Below, one piece after another: positions 33,937 to 43,059 of a stretch of DNA of 64,000 bases (position 1 is its first letter; each line of letters starts with the position of its first letter). The notes under the pieces are model-generated. The model searched no databases. It had not been told where the DNA came from and was given only the letters and a program-made list of their open reading frames with translations. The stretch is from contig NZ_JAGINP010000006.1 of NCBI RefSeq assembly GCF_017876155.1, positions 186,001 through 250,000 of the forward strand, in the 5' to 3' direction. The stretch is from Azospirillum rugosum. Its GTDB lineage: Bacteria > Pseudomonadota > Alphaproteobacteria > Azospirillales > Azospirillaceae. Both the position numbers and the translations under genes were made by a program.

Positions 33937-35292
33937 TCAGCGCCGCCGTTTCTTCACCAGGGCTTCCGGCGTGAAATCATCCGGCTTCATCGGCCTGTCG
34001 AAGACCGGGGGCCTCAGCTCGTTGTCGATGCCGCTGACCACGTAGCGGCCGCCGTCCAGGTCGTAGGTGATCTCCATCGCCGGCGCGAAGCCCGGCAGCT
34101 GCGGATAGGCGACCCCGTGCGCCTCCGCGTAGCGGACCAGATTGCCCTTGGCGTCGTAATGGTCGGCCATGACGATCTGCCAGGAATCCTCGTCCAGGTA
34201 ATAGGTGCGCTCCGGCAGCGCGTGCCGGAAGTTCGGCTTCAGCTTCGCTTCCACGACCCAGACCCGGTGCAGCTCGTAGCGCAGGAACTGCGGGTTGGGG
34301 TGCGAGGACCACAGGAAATCCACCGGCGCCAGCCCGGCGACGTTCATCCGGTTGGCGTTGTAGGGCACGTACATCTCCCGCCGCGACACCAGCGTGAAGT
34401 CGAAGCGGTCCAGCGGCCCGCTGAACATGTCCAGCATGTCGGCGGTGCGGATGCCGCCGGTGGCCGGGTCCGGCCGGTCATAGACGAAGTCGTTCGCGCG
34501 CACCACCTTGCCGCTCTCCCCCGCGCGGAACCAGGCGCCGAACCCCGCCTGGATGGGGTTCAGCGTCCCTTGCAGGATCAGGGTCGTCCCAGCCTCCTCC
34601 TTCGGCGTCAGGGTCGTGCGGCGGTAGAGAAGGGGGCGGCCGTCCTGCCCGGCGGCGTAGCTGGACAGCCAGTCCTCGCGGTAGAGCGTCTGCGTCATGG
34701 CTCCGGTCGCTTCCGACAGGACCGTCGCGCCGGTGCGGCTGACCGACTCGCCGCGCCAGCGCAGGATGTGGTTCCACATCGCCTGCACGCCGTTGGCCGG
34801 GATCGGGAAGGGGACGCCCACGCGCGCGCCGTTCAGCGCCAGGCCGTTCTCGCCCAGCTTGGCGCGCTTGGCGTTCTCCACCGACTCGTCGTAGACGCGT
34901 TGCGGGGCGGCGGCGCTGCGCCGGGACGGGAAGACCGGGATCGCGAAGGTCGGGTGCTTCTGCAGAAGCTCCTGCAAGCCCCCCGACAGGCGGATCTTGT
35001 AGCGCTCCAGGTCGGCGGGCTCGACGGTGAACCAGCGCCCGTCCTCGTCGTAGGGGTCGGGCAGGGCGCGGCCGGGCACGGCGTCGTCCGGCATCGCGGT
35101 CAGGCCGCCGGCCCAGGGCGGGATCGCCCGCGTCCTGTTCCCCGCCCGCACGGCGCCGAAGGGAGTCAGCTCCTCCCCCAGCGCGGGGACCTTGGCGGGG
35201 GGAGCCTTGTCCTGGGCCTGGGCAGGAAACGGCAAGGCGGGAAGGGGCAGGGCGGAGAGCGCCAGCAGGATGGCGGCGAAAAGACGGTTCAT
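33937..35292 (-). CDS. DUF1329 outer-membrane-associated lipoprotein-sorting-like protein
   Basis: 451 residues with a signal peptide (MNRLFAAILLALSALPLPAL, ending near FPAQA-Q). The mature protein is the DUF1329 beta-rich, LolB-like fold: LGEELTPFGAVRAGN at the start, the motif MYVPYNANRM near residue 305, RYELHRVWVVEAKLKPNFRH and RTYYLDEDSWQIVMADHYD. Members sit in the periplasm and are often next to RND exporters or lipid-handling genes; the ligand is unknown. The ATG at 35292 starts the signal peptide; a much longer in-frame extension crosses the PhyH gene region and is rejected. Confidence 0.88.
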   Translation of the reverse strand: MNRLFAAILLALSALPLPALPFPAQAQDKAPPAKVPALGEELTPFGAVRAGNRTRAIPPWAGGLTAMPDDAVPGRALPDPYDEDGRWFTVEPADLERYKIRLSGGLQELLQKHPTFAIPVFPSRRSAAAPQRVYDESVENAKRAKLGENGLALNGARVGVPFPIPANGVQAMWNHILRWRGESVSRTGATVLSEATGAMTQTLYREDWLSSYAAGQDGRPLLYRRTTLTPKEEAGTTLILQGTLNPIQAGFGAWFRAGESGKVVRANDFVYDRPDPATGGIRTADMLDMFSGPLDRFDFTLVSRREMYVPYNANRMNVAGLAPVDFLWSSHPNPQFLRYELHRVWVVEAKLKPNFRHALPERTYYLDEDSWQIVMADHYDAKGNLVRYAEAHGVAYPQLPGFAPAMEITYDLDGGRYVVSGIDNELRPPVFDRPMKPDDFTPEALVKKRRR

Positions 35293-35348
35293 GGGGCCGG
35301 CAGTCGGAAGAGGTGCCGGAAAATACCCCATTTGGCCGGCGCGGGTCA

Positions 35349-36236
35349 TCAGGAGGCTGGCATGACCTCGTCGATGTAGTGCGGTTCCGGGCGGCGGTGG
35401 AGTTCCTCGTAATGGACCAGCACGGGCTCGCCGAGCGGGACCGGTGTTCCGTCCCGCCAGGCCCATTCGCCGCGGTCGCAGTCCGCGGCCCGGACGTAGC
35501 CGTTGATGTAGAGCCGCCGGTCGTGGCCCAAGCCGTTGGTGCCGGTGCGGTTCGGGCCGGAGCCGTGGATGGTGTGCGGGTGCCACAGCCCGACGTCGCC
35601 GGGCTCCAGGACGAAGTCCACCAGCCGCGACGGGTCGAGCCCGGCCTGCTCCAGCGCGTCCTCCGCGATGCCGGTGCCCAGCACGCTGCCCCGCGCGGCG
35701 AGCGGCACGTCGCCCAGGAGGTGGCTGCCGGGGTAGATGCGCATCGCGCCGCTGTCCGCGGTGTGCGGGTCCACGGCGATGCCGGTCTGGACGTAGGAGT
35801 CGCCGAGATTCCGATACGCTTCCCGCGGGCGGCGGAAGCGGCTGTCCTGGTGGAAGGCGTAGTCGCCGCCGGCCGCCCCCGGCGGTTTCCAGTGCATCTG
35901 GTTGATGATCTGCTTCACGTCGCGGCCGACCAGCGGCTCGACGATCCGCAGCATGCGCTCGTCCTGGCGGATCGCGTTCAGGACCGGGTCGCCGTAGGAC
36001 GGCCACTGCACCATGCGCACCGTGTGCCCGATCGCCGGGTCGTCGGCGACGCGGACGTGAAAATTGCCGTGGCGGAAGCTGCGCGGGTGGGCCAGCCCGG
36101 CCGCGTACTGCCGGTTGAAGGCGGCGGCGAGCCTAGCCACCTCGTCGGCGGAGAAGACGCCGCGCAAAACCACGAAACCGTCCCGGCGGTAGCGGTCCCG
36201 CAGGGTGCCGGGGTCGGTCGGGAAGGGCAGGGGCAT
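35349..36236 (-). CDS. phytanoyl-CoA dioxygenase (PhyH) family oxygenase
   Basis: 295 residues, Fe(II)/2-oxoglutarate-dependent. Iron ligands are His129 and Asp131 in FHQDS and the distal His224 in HTIHGSGPNRTG, with the 2-oxoglutarate arginine following in RTGTNGLGHDRR. It would hydroxylate a small molecule such as an acyl-CoA or an osmolyte precursor; the substrate is not readable. The ATG at 36236 begins MPLPFPTDPGTLRDRYRRDG, the usual N-terminus. It lies 56 bp upstream of the DUF1329 gene on the same strand. Confidence 0.9.
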   Translation of the reverse strand: MPLPFPTDPGTLRDRYRRDGFVVLRGVFSADEVARLAAAFNRQYAAGLAHPRSFRHGNFHVRVADDPAIGHTVRMVQWPSYGDPVLNAIRQDERMLRIVEPLVGRDVKQIINQMHWKPPGAAGGDYAFHQDSRFRRPREAYRNLGDSYVQTGIAVDPHTADSGAMRIYPGSHLLGDVPLAARGSVLGTGIAEDALEQAGLDPSRLVDFVLEPGDVGLWHPHTIHGSGPNRTGTNGLGHDRRLYINGYVRAADCDRGEWAWRDGTPVPLGEPVLVHYEELHRRPEPHYIDEVMPAS

Positions 36237-36397
36237 GGTCGGCGCCTCGGCGGCAGACGGTGATGGCGAACGTCCACCCTGATGATTTGCCTTGGCGTGC
36301 GCGAACGCAACCCCGCCGGGTGTGACATCTCCACCGGCTGGCCCCATCCACCGGCCGGGCGATCTCAAAAGGCGCGGCCTTCAGAAATCACGGCCCC

Positions 36398-39364
36398 TCA
36401 AAAATTACGAACGAACCGGTCCACATCCTCCAGCGCCGTGTCGACCACCGCGGCCAATCCGGCCAGCTGCGGCCAGGGGGCCTCGGCCGCCGCGGCGTGC
36501 TCCAGCTCCTGCGCGGCGTTGCCCAGCGCCTTGGCGCCCGCGTTGCGCGAGCAGCCCTTCAGGTTGTGGGCGCAGCCGCGCAGGCGGACGGCGTCCTGCG
36601 CGGCCAGCGCCGCGGCGAGGTCGCGGCCGATGCTTCGGCTGACCGTGACGAAGTCGTTCAGCAGCTCCTGGATCAGCGAGCGGTCATCGCCGCAGAGCTG
36701 GCGCAGCGAGGTCAGGTCGATCGCCGGAGGAACGCTTTCGCCGGACGCTTCCGCCTCCGCCGGCTTCGGCATGGTGTCCGCCGGCTTGGGCGCTGTGGAT
36801 GGCGCCCCGGTGGCGGGCGTTTCGCCGGCGGGCGCGGGCGGCAGGAAGCGGGCCAGCGCCGCGCCGAGCTGGGTGAGGTTCAGCGGCTTGCTCAACACGC
36901 CGTCCATGCCCGTGGCGTGGTAGCGCTCGACGTCGGCGGGGGCGGCGTTGGCGGTGATGGCGATGATCGGCAGGTGGGTCCCGCTGTTGCGCTCGGCGGC
37001 GCGGATGCGGCGGGTCAGCTCGAAGCCGTCCACCTCCGGCATCTGGATGTCGGTCAGCAGAAGCGCGTAGCGCTTGGCGTTTGCGGCGGCCAGCGCCTCC
37101 GCTCCGCCGTTGGTCAGCTCCGCCGTGTAGCCCAGCGAGTTGAGCTGCATCAGCAGGACCTTGCGGTTGATCGGGTTGTCCTCCGCCACCAGGATCAGGC
37201 GGCCCTGGGCCTCGGCCTCCTCCAGGCTGGGCGGCGCCGCCGCGGTCTGCAGCGGGTGGGGCGCCGCGTCGAAGCGCGCCGGACCGGCCCCGGCGGACAG
37301 GTCGCCCCCGCCCTCCGGCAGGGCGCGCCCGGCGGCGACGGCCACGGCGCGCAGCAGGACCGAGCGGCGCACCGGCCGGGACACCGGGATCGCCCCTTCC
37401 GGCGCGCGGCTCAATCCGGAGGCTGGATGGCAGAGCAGGACGGTCGGCACCTGCGGTTCGCCGGTGCGGCGCCCCAGCACCTGCGGGGCCTGCGCGGCGG
37501 CCGGGGTGTGCAGCCCCTCGTCCACCACCACCACGTCCAACTCCTGGCCGGAAGCCTGGGCCATGCGCGCCTGGGCCGCCAGGGCGCTCGGCTCCCCGGC
37601 GGGCAGGACGCGGGCGCCCGCCGTTTCCAGGTAGCAGGAGACGAAGCTGCGCTCCATGTCCTCCGGCAGGCCGATCAGGACGGTCAGGCCGGACAGGTCG
37701 GCGTCGGGCTGCGGCGCCTCGGACAGCGGCGTGGCCGCGGTCGTCTCGCCCAGGGTCAGGTCGACCCAGAAGGTGGAGCCGCAGCCGGGCGTGCTGTCCA
37801 CGCCGATCTCGCCCCCCATCAGCGACACCAGCCGCCGGCAGATCGACAGGCCGAGCCCGGTGCCGCCGAAGCGCCGCGTGGTGGAGCTTTCCGCCTGGGT
37901 GAAGGGCTGGAACAGGCGCTTGCGCGCGGCCTCGGTGATGCCGATGCCGGTGTCCGTCACGTCGATGCGCAGGCGCGTCCAGCCGTCCTCCTTCCCGGCC
38001 AGCGAGGCCTGCACGACGATGCGCCCGGCCTCGGTGAACTTGATGGCGTTGCCGCCCAGGTTGAACAGGATCTGGCGCAGCCGGACGGGGTCGCCGAGCA
38101 GCGTCTGCGGGATCGCCGGGTCGACGTAGGTCAGGAGCACCAGCCCCTTGTTGCGCGCGGCCGGGGCCAGCGTGTCGGCCACGCCCTCGATCAGGGCGGG
38201 GACGGAGATGGGCACCTGCTCCAGGTCCATCTTGCCGGCCTCGATCTTTGAGAAGTCGAGGATGTCGTCGATGATGCGCAGCAGCGAGGTCGCCGACTCG
38301 CGCATCGTCGCCAGCGTGTCCTGCTGCCCGGCGTCGAGCTGCGTGCGCTCCAGCAGCTCCAGCATGCCCAGGACGCCGTTCATCGGCGTGCGGATTTCGT
38401 GGCTCATGGTGGCGAGGAAGGCGGATTTGGCCGAGGTCGCCTGCTCCGCCTGCTCCTTGGCGATCTCCATCTGGCGCTCGGCCAGCTTGCGCCGGGTGAT
38501 GTCGTAGACCCAGGCCAGGAAGACCGGGCGGCCGTCGAGCTGCGTCGGGTCGACCGACACCAGCGCCCAGAAGGTGGAACCGTCGGCCCGGCGCAGCCGC
38601 ACCTCCGCGTCGCGCAGCTGGCGGCGGAAGAAGGTCCAGTGCGTCTCCTGCATCTCCTCGTCGCCGGCGTCGACGAACAGGTCGGCGATGCTGGCGCCGT
38701 TCAGCCGGTCCTTCGGGACGCCCAGCAGGTTCACCAGCCGGTCGTTGCACACCGCGATGGCGCCGTTTGCGTCGTAGGCGCAGACGCCGACCGGGCTCGA
38801 TTCCAGGATGGCGCGCATCTGCTCGCGGCTCTGCCGCAGCTCGTGCGTGCGCTCCGCCACCTTGGTCTCGATCGACATGATGTAGTCGTAGGCGCGCAGC
38901 GCCGCGATGACCGCGGTGAACAGCCCTTCCGCCGACAGGTCGGCCTTGGACTTGTAGTCGTTGATGTCGTAGTCGACGATGACGTCGCGCTGGGGCGCCT
39001 GGCCGGGCTGGCCGGTGCGCAGGATGATGCGGACGTCGCGGTTGCCCAGATCGTTGCGGATCCAGTGGACCAGCTTCAGGCCGGCATCGTCCTCCTCCAT
39101 CACCACGTCCAGCAGGATGACGGCGATGTCGCGCCGGTCGGACAGGATGCTGCGCGCCTCGGCCGCCGTCATGGCGCCGAGCAGGTCGAGCCGCCGGCCC
39201 TGGAACTGCACGTCGGCCAGCAGCAGGCTGGTCATGGAATGGACGTCCTGCTCGTCGTCGACGACCAGGATGGGCCAGGGCGGCCGTGTGGACACCGCCT
39301 CGCCGTCTTCCTCGGCGAACAGGATCTCGTCGTCGCTGTCCAGCGCGAGCGTGTCGCCCGTCAT
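36398..39364 (-). CDS. hybrid histidine kinase with N-terminal receiver and C-terminal Hpt
   Basis: 988 residues: an N-terminal receiver of the type found before DUF3369 domains (about 33-165, ILVVDDEQDV ... LLDVVMEEDDAG ... RTGQPGQAP), PAS (185-300), HisKA with TMSHEIRTPMNG (His322), HATPase with DTGIGI and GGTGLGLSI, a middle receiver-like domain (about 556-690) that lacks the acidic pair, a good receiver with LVAEDNPINRK and Asp772 in TDIQMP, and an Hpt with HNLKGCSRN (His933). This supports an internal phosphorelay to an unlinked regulator. No TM segments. Start overlaps the stop of the HAMP/PAS kinase gene by four bases (ATGA), so the two are co-expressed. Confidence 0.9.
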   Translation of the reverse strand: MTGDTLALDSDDEILFAEEDGEAVSTRPPWPILVVDDEQDVHSMTSLLLADVQFQGRRLDLLGAMTAAEARSILSDRRDIAVILLDVVMEEDDAGLKLVHWIRNDLGNRDVRIILRTGQPGQAPQRDVIVDYDINDYKSKADLSAEGLFTAVIAALRAYDYIMSIETKVAERTHELRQSREQMRAILESSPVGVCAYDANGAIAVCNDRLVNLLGVPKDRLNGASIADLFVDAGDEEMQETHWTFFRRQLRDAEVRLRRADGSTFWALVSVDPTQLDGRPVFLAWVYDITRRKLAERQMEIAKEQAEQATSAKSAFLATMSHEIRTPMNGVLGMLELLERTQLDAGQQDTLATMRESATSLLRIIDDILDFSKIEAGKMDLEQVPISVPALIEGVADTLAPAARNKGLVLLTYVDPAIPQTLLGDPVRLRQILFNLGGNAIKFTEAGRIVVQASLAGKEDGWTRLRIDVTDTGIGITEAARKRLFQPFTQAESSTTRRFGGTGLGLSICRRLVSLMGGEIGVDSTPGCGSTFWVDLTLGETTAATPLSEAPQPDADLSGLTVLIGLPEDMERSFVSCYLETAGARVLPAGEPSALAAQARMAQASGQELDVVVVDEGLHTPAAAQAPQVLGRRTGEPQVPTVLLCHPASGLSRAPEGAIPVSRPVRRSVLLRAVAVAAGRALPEGGGDLSAGAGPARFDAAPHPLQTAAAPPSLEEAEAQGRLILVAEDNPINRKVLLMQLNSLGYTAELTNGGAEALAAANAKRYALLLTDIQMPEVDGFELTRRIRAAERNSGTHLPIIAITANAAPADVERYHATGMDGVLSKPLNLTQLGAALARFLPPAPAGETPATGAPSTAPKPADTMPKPAEAEASGESVPPAIDLTSLRQLCGDDRSLIQELLNDFVTVSRSIGRDLAAALAAQDAVRLRGCAHNLKGCSRNAGAKALGNAAQELEHAAAAEAPWPQLAGLAAVVDTALEDVDRFVRNF

Positions 39365-41730
39365 GCCATCACCGTCCCTGCCGCTTCCATCCCCGCCGGT
39401 GTTTCGCCGGGCGTTTCGTCCGGTGCCCCGGCCGGCGCCCCAGCCGGCGCCTCTGCGGCGTCGGTCATCCGCGGCGCCGACTTGGGGATGCGCACGATAA
39501 AGGTGGTACCCCTTTGGGGTGTGCTGTCAACGGAGATTCGCCCGCCGAGCGACTGCGTCACCAGATTGAACACGATGTGGAGGCCGAGCCCGCTGCCCCC
39601 GGTGCCCCGTTTGGTGGTGAAGAAGGGCTCGAAGACGCGGGACAGGTTGTCGGGGGGGATGCCCGCCCCGTCGTCGGAGAAGCGGATCTCCACCTCCTCC
39701 TCCGGCGTCTCCTCCACCGTCAGCACCATGCGCCCTTCCGCCTGGTCGTGGAAGGCGTGGGTCAGCGCGTTGATGACCAGGTTTGTGATGATCTGGCTGA
39801 GCGCGCCGGGGTAGCTGTCCATCTTGATGTCGTCCGGGCACTCGATGGCGACCTTGTGCGGGCTCTTGCGCAGGCGGGGACCCAGCGAGGTGATGATCTC
39901 CTCCAGATAGGCGCGCAGCTCGAACCGCCGGCGCTCCTGGCTGGTCTGGTCCACGGCGACGCGCTTGAAGCTCTGGATCAGCTCGGCGGCGCGGGTCAGG
40001 TTCTGCTCGATCAGGCGCGACGATTCGCCCGCCGCCGCGACGTAGGCGACGAGGTCGGACTTCTTCATGGCGCCCTTCTCGAAGGCTTCGGTCAGCGCGC
40101 GCGTCTTGGACGCCAGGTGCGTGGAGCAGCCGTAGGCGATGCCGACCGGCGTGTTGATCTCGTGCGCGACGCCGGCGACCAGCAGCGCCAGCGAGGCCAT
40201 CTTCTCCGCCTGCACCAGGCTGTCCTGCGTCTCCTTCAGGTCGGCGTAGGCGGTTTCCAGTGCCTCCATGGCGTTGAAGACCTCCTCGGCGGACCGTGCC
40301 TCCACCGTCACGTCGGTGAAGGTGCGGACGAAGCCACCCTCCGGCAGGGGGTTGGAGCGCACCTCGATGATCGTGCCGTCCGGGCGCCGCCGCTTGAAGG
40401 CGAAGGGCTGGTCGGGGATGGCGGCGACCTGCTCCAGCTCCAGGTCGGGGTCGATGCTGAACTCCTCGAAGGCGCCGCGGTCGCGCTGGATGCGCACGAT
40501 GTCCGGGAACAGCGGGTTGGTCGCCAGGAACTCCGCCGGGACGTCCAGCAGCTCCGCCGCGCGCCGGTTGGACATCACGACCCGCAGGTTGCGGTCCACC
40601 ATGATGATGCCCTGGTCGGTGTTGTCGAGCGTGATCTGCAGCACGTTGCGTTCGCGGGCGAGGTCCCGCTCCGCCTGCATCCGCTCGGTCACGTCGGACA
40701 TGGTGCCGGTCAGGCGGATGGCCGTGCCCTCGACGTTGCGCAGCGCGGTGGACCGGTCCTCGATCCAGGCCCAGCGCCCGTCGCGCCGCCGCATGCGGTA
40801 GATGGAGGTGTAGGCCACCGCCTTGTCGCGCAGGCGGCGGCGGGATTCCGCGACCACGCGCCGCATCTCGTCGGGGTGGATCAGGGCCGCCCAGGTCTCC
40901 GCCGTCATGGCCAGCTCGTTGGGGCCGTAGCCGAGCAGGGCCGGGAACTCCTTCGACCACCAGTACTGGCCGGTGCGCAGGTCGTAGTCCCACACGGAGG
41001 AGCGCGTGGCGGCGATGGCCAGCCCCAGCCGCTCCTCGCTCTGGCGCAGCGCCGCCTCCTCCTCGTCCAGGCGGACGAGCATGCCGTTGTAGGCGGCGAT
41101 GACGCGGCCCAGCTCGTCGGCGGACACCCACTGCACCGGCCGGCGCACATGGTCCTGCTCGGCCGCGCGGATCGAATCGATGAGCCGGCCCAGAGGCACG
41201 CCGATGGTCAGCCGGTGCGCGGCCAGCGCCGTGACCACCGTGCCGAACAGCATCAGCGACAGCAGCCACAGGGTGTTCACCACCTCCTGCCGGATCTGCT
41301 CGTCCACCGTGGCGTAGCTGAAATGGAGCGTCAGGGTGCCCAGCCGGCGCGCCTGCACCTGGATGACGCGGCGCACCGCCTCGTGCCCGGCGAAGACCCG
41401 GCAATCCGCCCCCGGCCAGGCGAAATAGCCGTCGGCCAGCTCGTCCTCGACCTCGATGCACAGAAGCTCGCGGTTGACGGAGATCGCCTGGATGTTGTTG
41501 CGGATGGCCGGGACGTCCACCGTCCACAGGCTGGACGACAGGGCGACCGCGTTGATCTCCGCGACCGCCTCGATCCGGTCGCGCAGCGCGCCGCGCAGGT
41601 CGTTGTACTTGCTGTAGAAGAAGATCGCCGAGAAGCCCAGCGTGGTCAGGGTCAGAATCGGGAACAGGATCAGCAGGAACTTGGCCGACACCGTCGGCAC
41701 CTTCTTCCAGGCCTGCTCAATCACCGTCAT
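39361..41730 (-). CDS. membrane sensor histidine kinase with HAMP-like and PAS domains
   Basis: 789 residues. TM1 about 17-39, a periplasmic sensor of about 120 residues with two Cys (CIEVEDE, ADCRVF), TM2 about 160-182, HAMP-like region to about 225, PAS with a PAC (235-365; YWWSKEFPALLGYGPNEL), a second PAS (370-490), a coiled linker, HisKA-type VAGVAHEINTPVG (His523), and HATPase with DDGAGIPP and GTGGSGLGLHIV. Ala/Pro/Glu-rich tail. No receiver; the overlapping downstream gene encodes a soluble hybrid kinase with receivers, a likely partner. It is divergent from the STAS-RsbW-RsbU-switch operon, with 260 bp between. Confidence 0.9.
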   Translation of the reverse strand: MTVIEQAWKKVPTVSAKFLLILFPILTLTTLGFSAIFFYSKYNDLRGALRDRIEAVAEINAVALSSSLWTVDVPAIRNNIQAISVNRELLCIEVEDELADGYFAWPGADCRVFAGHEAVRRVIQVQARRLGTLTLHFSYATVDEQIRQEVVNTLWLLSLMLFGTVVTALAAHRLTIGVPLGRLIDSIRAAEQDHVRRPVQWVSADELGRVIAAYNGMLVRLDEEEAALRQSEERLGLAIAATRSSVWDYDLRTGQYWWSKEFPALLGYGPNELAMTAETWAALIHPDEMRRVVAESRRRLRDKAVAYTSIYRMRRRDGRWAWIEDRSTALRNVEGTAIRLTGTMSDVTERMQAERDLARERNVLQITLDNTDQGIIMVDRNLRVVMSNRRAAELLDVPAEFLATNPLFPDIVRIQRDRGAFEEFSIDPDLELEQVAAIPDQPFAFKRRRPDGTIIEVRSNPLPEGGFVRTFTDVTVEARSAEEVFNAMEALETAYADLKETQDSLVQAEKMASLALLVAGVAHEINTPVGIAYGCSTHLASKTRALTEAFEKGAMKKSDLVAYVAAAGESSRLIEQNLTRAAELIQSFKRVAVDQTSQERRRFELRAYLEEIITSLGPRLRKSPHKVAIECPDDIKMDSYPGALSQIITNLVINALTHAFHDQAEGRMVLTVEETPEEEVEIRFSDDGAGIPPDNLSRVFEPFFTTKRGTGGSGLGLHIVFNLVTQSLGGRISVDSTPQRGTTFIVRIPKSAPRMTDAAEAPAGAPAGAPDETPGETPAGMEAAGTVMA

Positions 41731-41990
41731 CGGGCACCGTCATCGGGGCATTCCAAACCCGGTCCGTTCCAAGGGTATGCCGGCGCGCGGCCCCGGTCCC
41801 TTTCCGTCACGGGGTTGTACTATCATCGGGCGCCGCCCGTCCATGGTGCAGGAAGGGCGGCCGGCGGCGAGAGCGCGGCAAAAGTGCCGCAACCCCGGCA
41901 ACCACCTTGAGATTCCCGCACCCTATGCACTACTCTGCGTGCGCATCGCCGCGCGAAAACGCTGCGCTTGCGGCAACAGCGAGGATGTCC

Positions 41991-42296
41991 ATGGAATTCG
42001 AAGCGCGCCAAAGCCTCCAGCTCGTCGAGGTGCGCATGTCCGGCCGGTTGGAATTCACCGACCATGACCGCCTGCCGGACATCGTCGAGCTTTTGGACCA
42101 GCCGGGCTTGGGACAGTTCGTGCTCGACCTGTCGGACCTCGCCTTCATCGATTCCGCCGGTCTCGGCATGCTCCTGATCCTTCAGGAGGAGGCGGAACAG
42201 CGCAACGCGAAGCTGGTCGTCCGCGGGCCGCGCGACGACGTCCGGCGTTCCCTGGACTTGGCTCGGATCGGTGACATCCTCACGATTGAATATTGA
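41991..42296 (+). CDS. STAS-domain anti-sigma-factor antagonist (RsbV-like)
   Basis: 101 residues, a complete STAS domain. The phospho-acceptor serine lies in LAFIDSAGLGMLLIL (about 46-60). Unphosphorylated antagonist would bind the RsbW-like kinase encoded next. The ATG at 41991 is chosen over ATG 41985 and earlier starts because GCGAGG is six bases upstream of it. The stop is inside the next gene (26-base overlap), so translation is coupled. First gene of a four-gene operon. Confidence 0.9.
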   Translation: MEFEARQSLQLVEVRMSGRLEFTDHDRLPDIVELLDQPGLGQFVLDLSDLAFIDSAGLGMLLILQEEAEQRNAKLVVRGPRDDVRRSLDLARIGDILTIEY

Positions 42297-43050
42297 GCCG
42301 GCCCTGACCGCGCCGACGCTCCCCCCCGCGCGGGCCTTCTGCGTGGTGCGCGACCGCGTGCCGGCCGACATCGCCGCCCGGGCGGCGGCGCGCTTTGGGC
42401 TCGCGAAGGAAGGGGCGGGGGCGTCGCGCTCCACCGCCGCGATGCTGGTGGCCGAGGCGAGCCGCGACACGGTCCGCCGGGCGCTCGACCAGAACAGCTT
42501 CCTCACCGTCGAGCTGACGGAGCTGGAGGACACCACCGGCGCCATCGACGGCGACTGGCTGGGCGCGCCGCCGGTCGAACACGGCTTCTACCTGTCGCTG
42601 ACCACCGGCACCGCCTACGGCATGCAGTGCGCCGTCCTGGTCTGCGACGAGCTGGCGCGCCGCGGCGTTCTGCGGCCGGAGCGGCGCGGCAACATCGAGC
42701 TGTGCCTGCACGAGGCCATCGCCAACGCCATCGTCCACGGCAACATGGGCATCCCCAGCTCCGCCAAGGAACAGCCGGAGGGCTACCGGCTGTTCGGCCA
42801 GCTTCTGAAGGAACGGCTGGGCGACCACGACGTGCGGCAGCGCCGGCTCGACATCTTCGCGCGCTGGGCCGGCGACAGCCTGAACATCGCCGTCGTCGAC
42901 CAGGGCGGCGGCTTCGACACCTCGGCCCTGCCGGAGCAGGCCGACGGCAACGCCCATTCCGGCCGCGGCTTCCTGTTCATGCGGGCGCTGGCCAAGCGGG
43001 TCAGCGTGACCGACGGCGGCCGCTGCACCGTCCTGCACTTCGATCTGTGA
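42271..43050 (+). CDS. RsbW-like ATP-binding anti-sigma / switch kinase
   Basis: 259 residues, GTG start (42271) inside the STAS gene. The C-terminal GHKL ATPase has the N-box ELCLHEAIANAIVHGN (about 148-163), G1-box VVDQGGGFD and G2-box GRGFLFMRALAKRV. About 110 residues before it have no recognised family and might be a target-binding or degenerate domain. In Rsb systems such kinases phosphorylate the STAS protein and hold a sigma factor or other target; no sigma-factor gene is in the window. The REC-phosphatase gene follows after 9 bp. Confidence 0.85.
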   Translation: MTSSRLNIEPALTAPTLPPARAFCVVRDRVPADIAARAAARFGLAKEGAGASRSTAAMLVAEASRDTVRRALDQNSFLTVELTELEDTTGAIDGDWLGAPPVEHGFYLSLTTGTAYGMQCAVLVCDELARRGVLRPERRGNIELCLHEAIANAIVHGNMGIPSSAKEQPEGYRLFGQLLKERLGDHDVRQRRLDIFARWAGDSLNIAVVDQGGGFDTSALPEQADGNAHSGRGFLFMRALAKRVSVTDGGRCTVLHFDL

Positions 43051-43059
43051 CCGGTTCCC

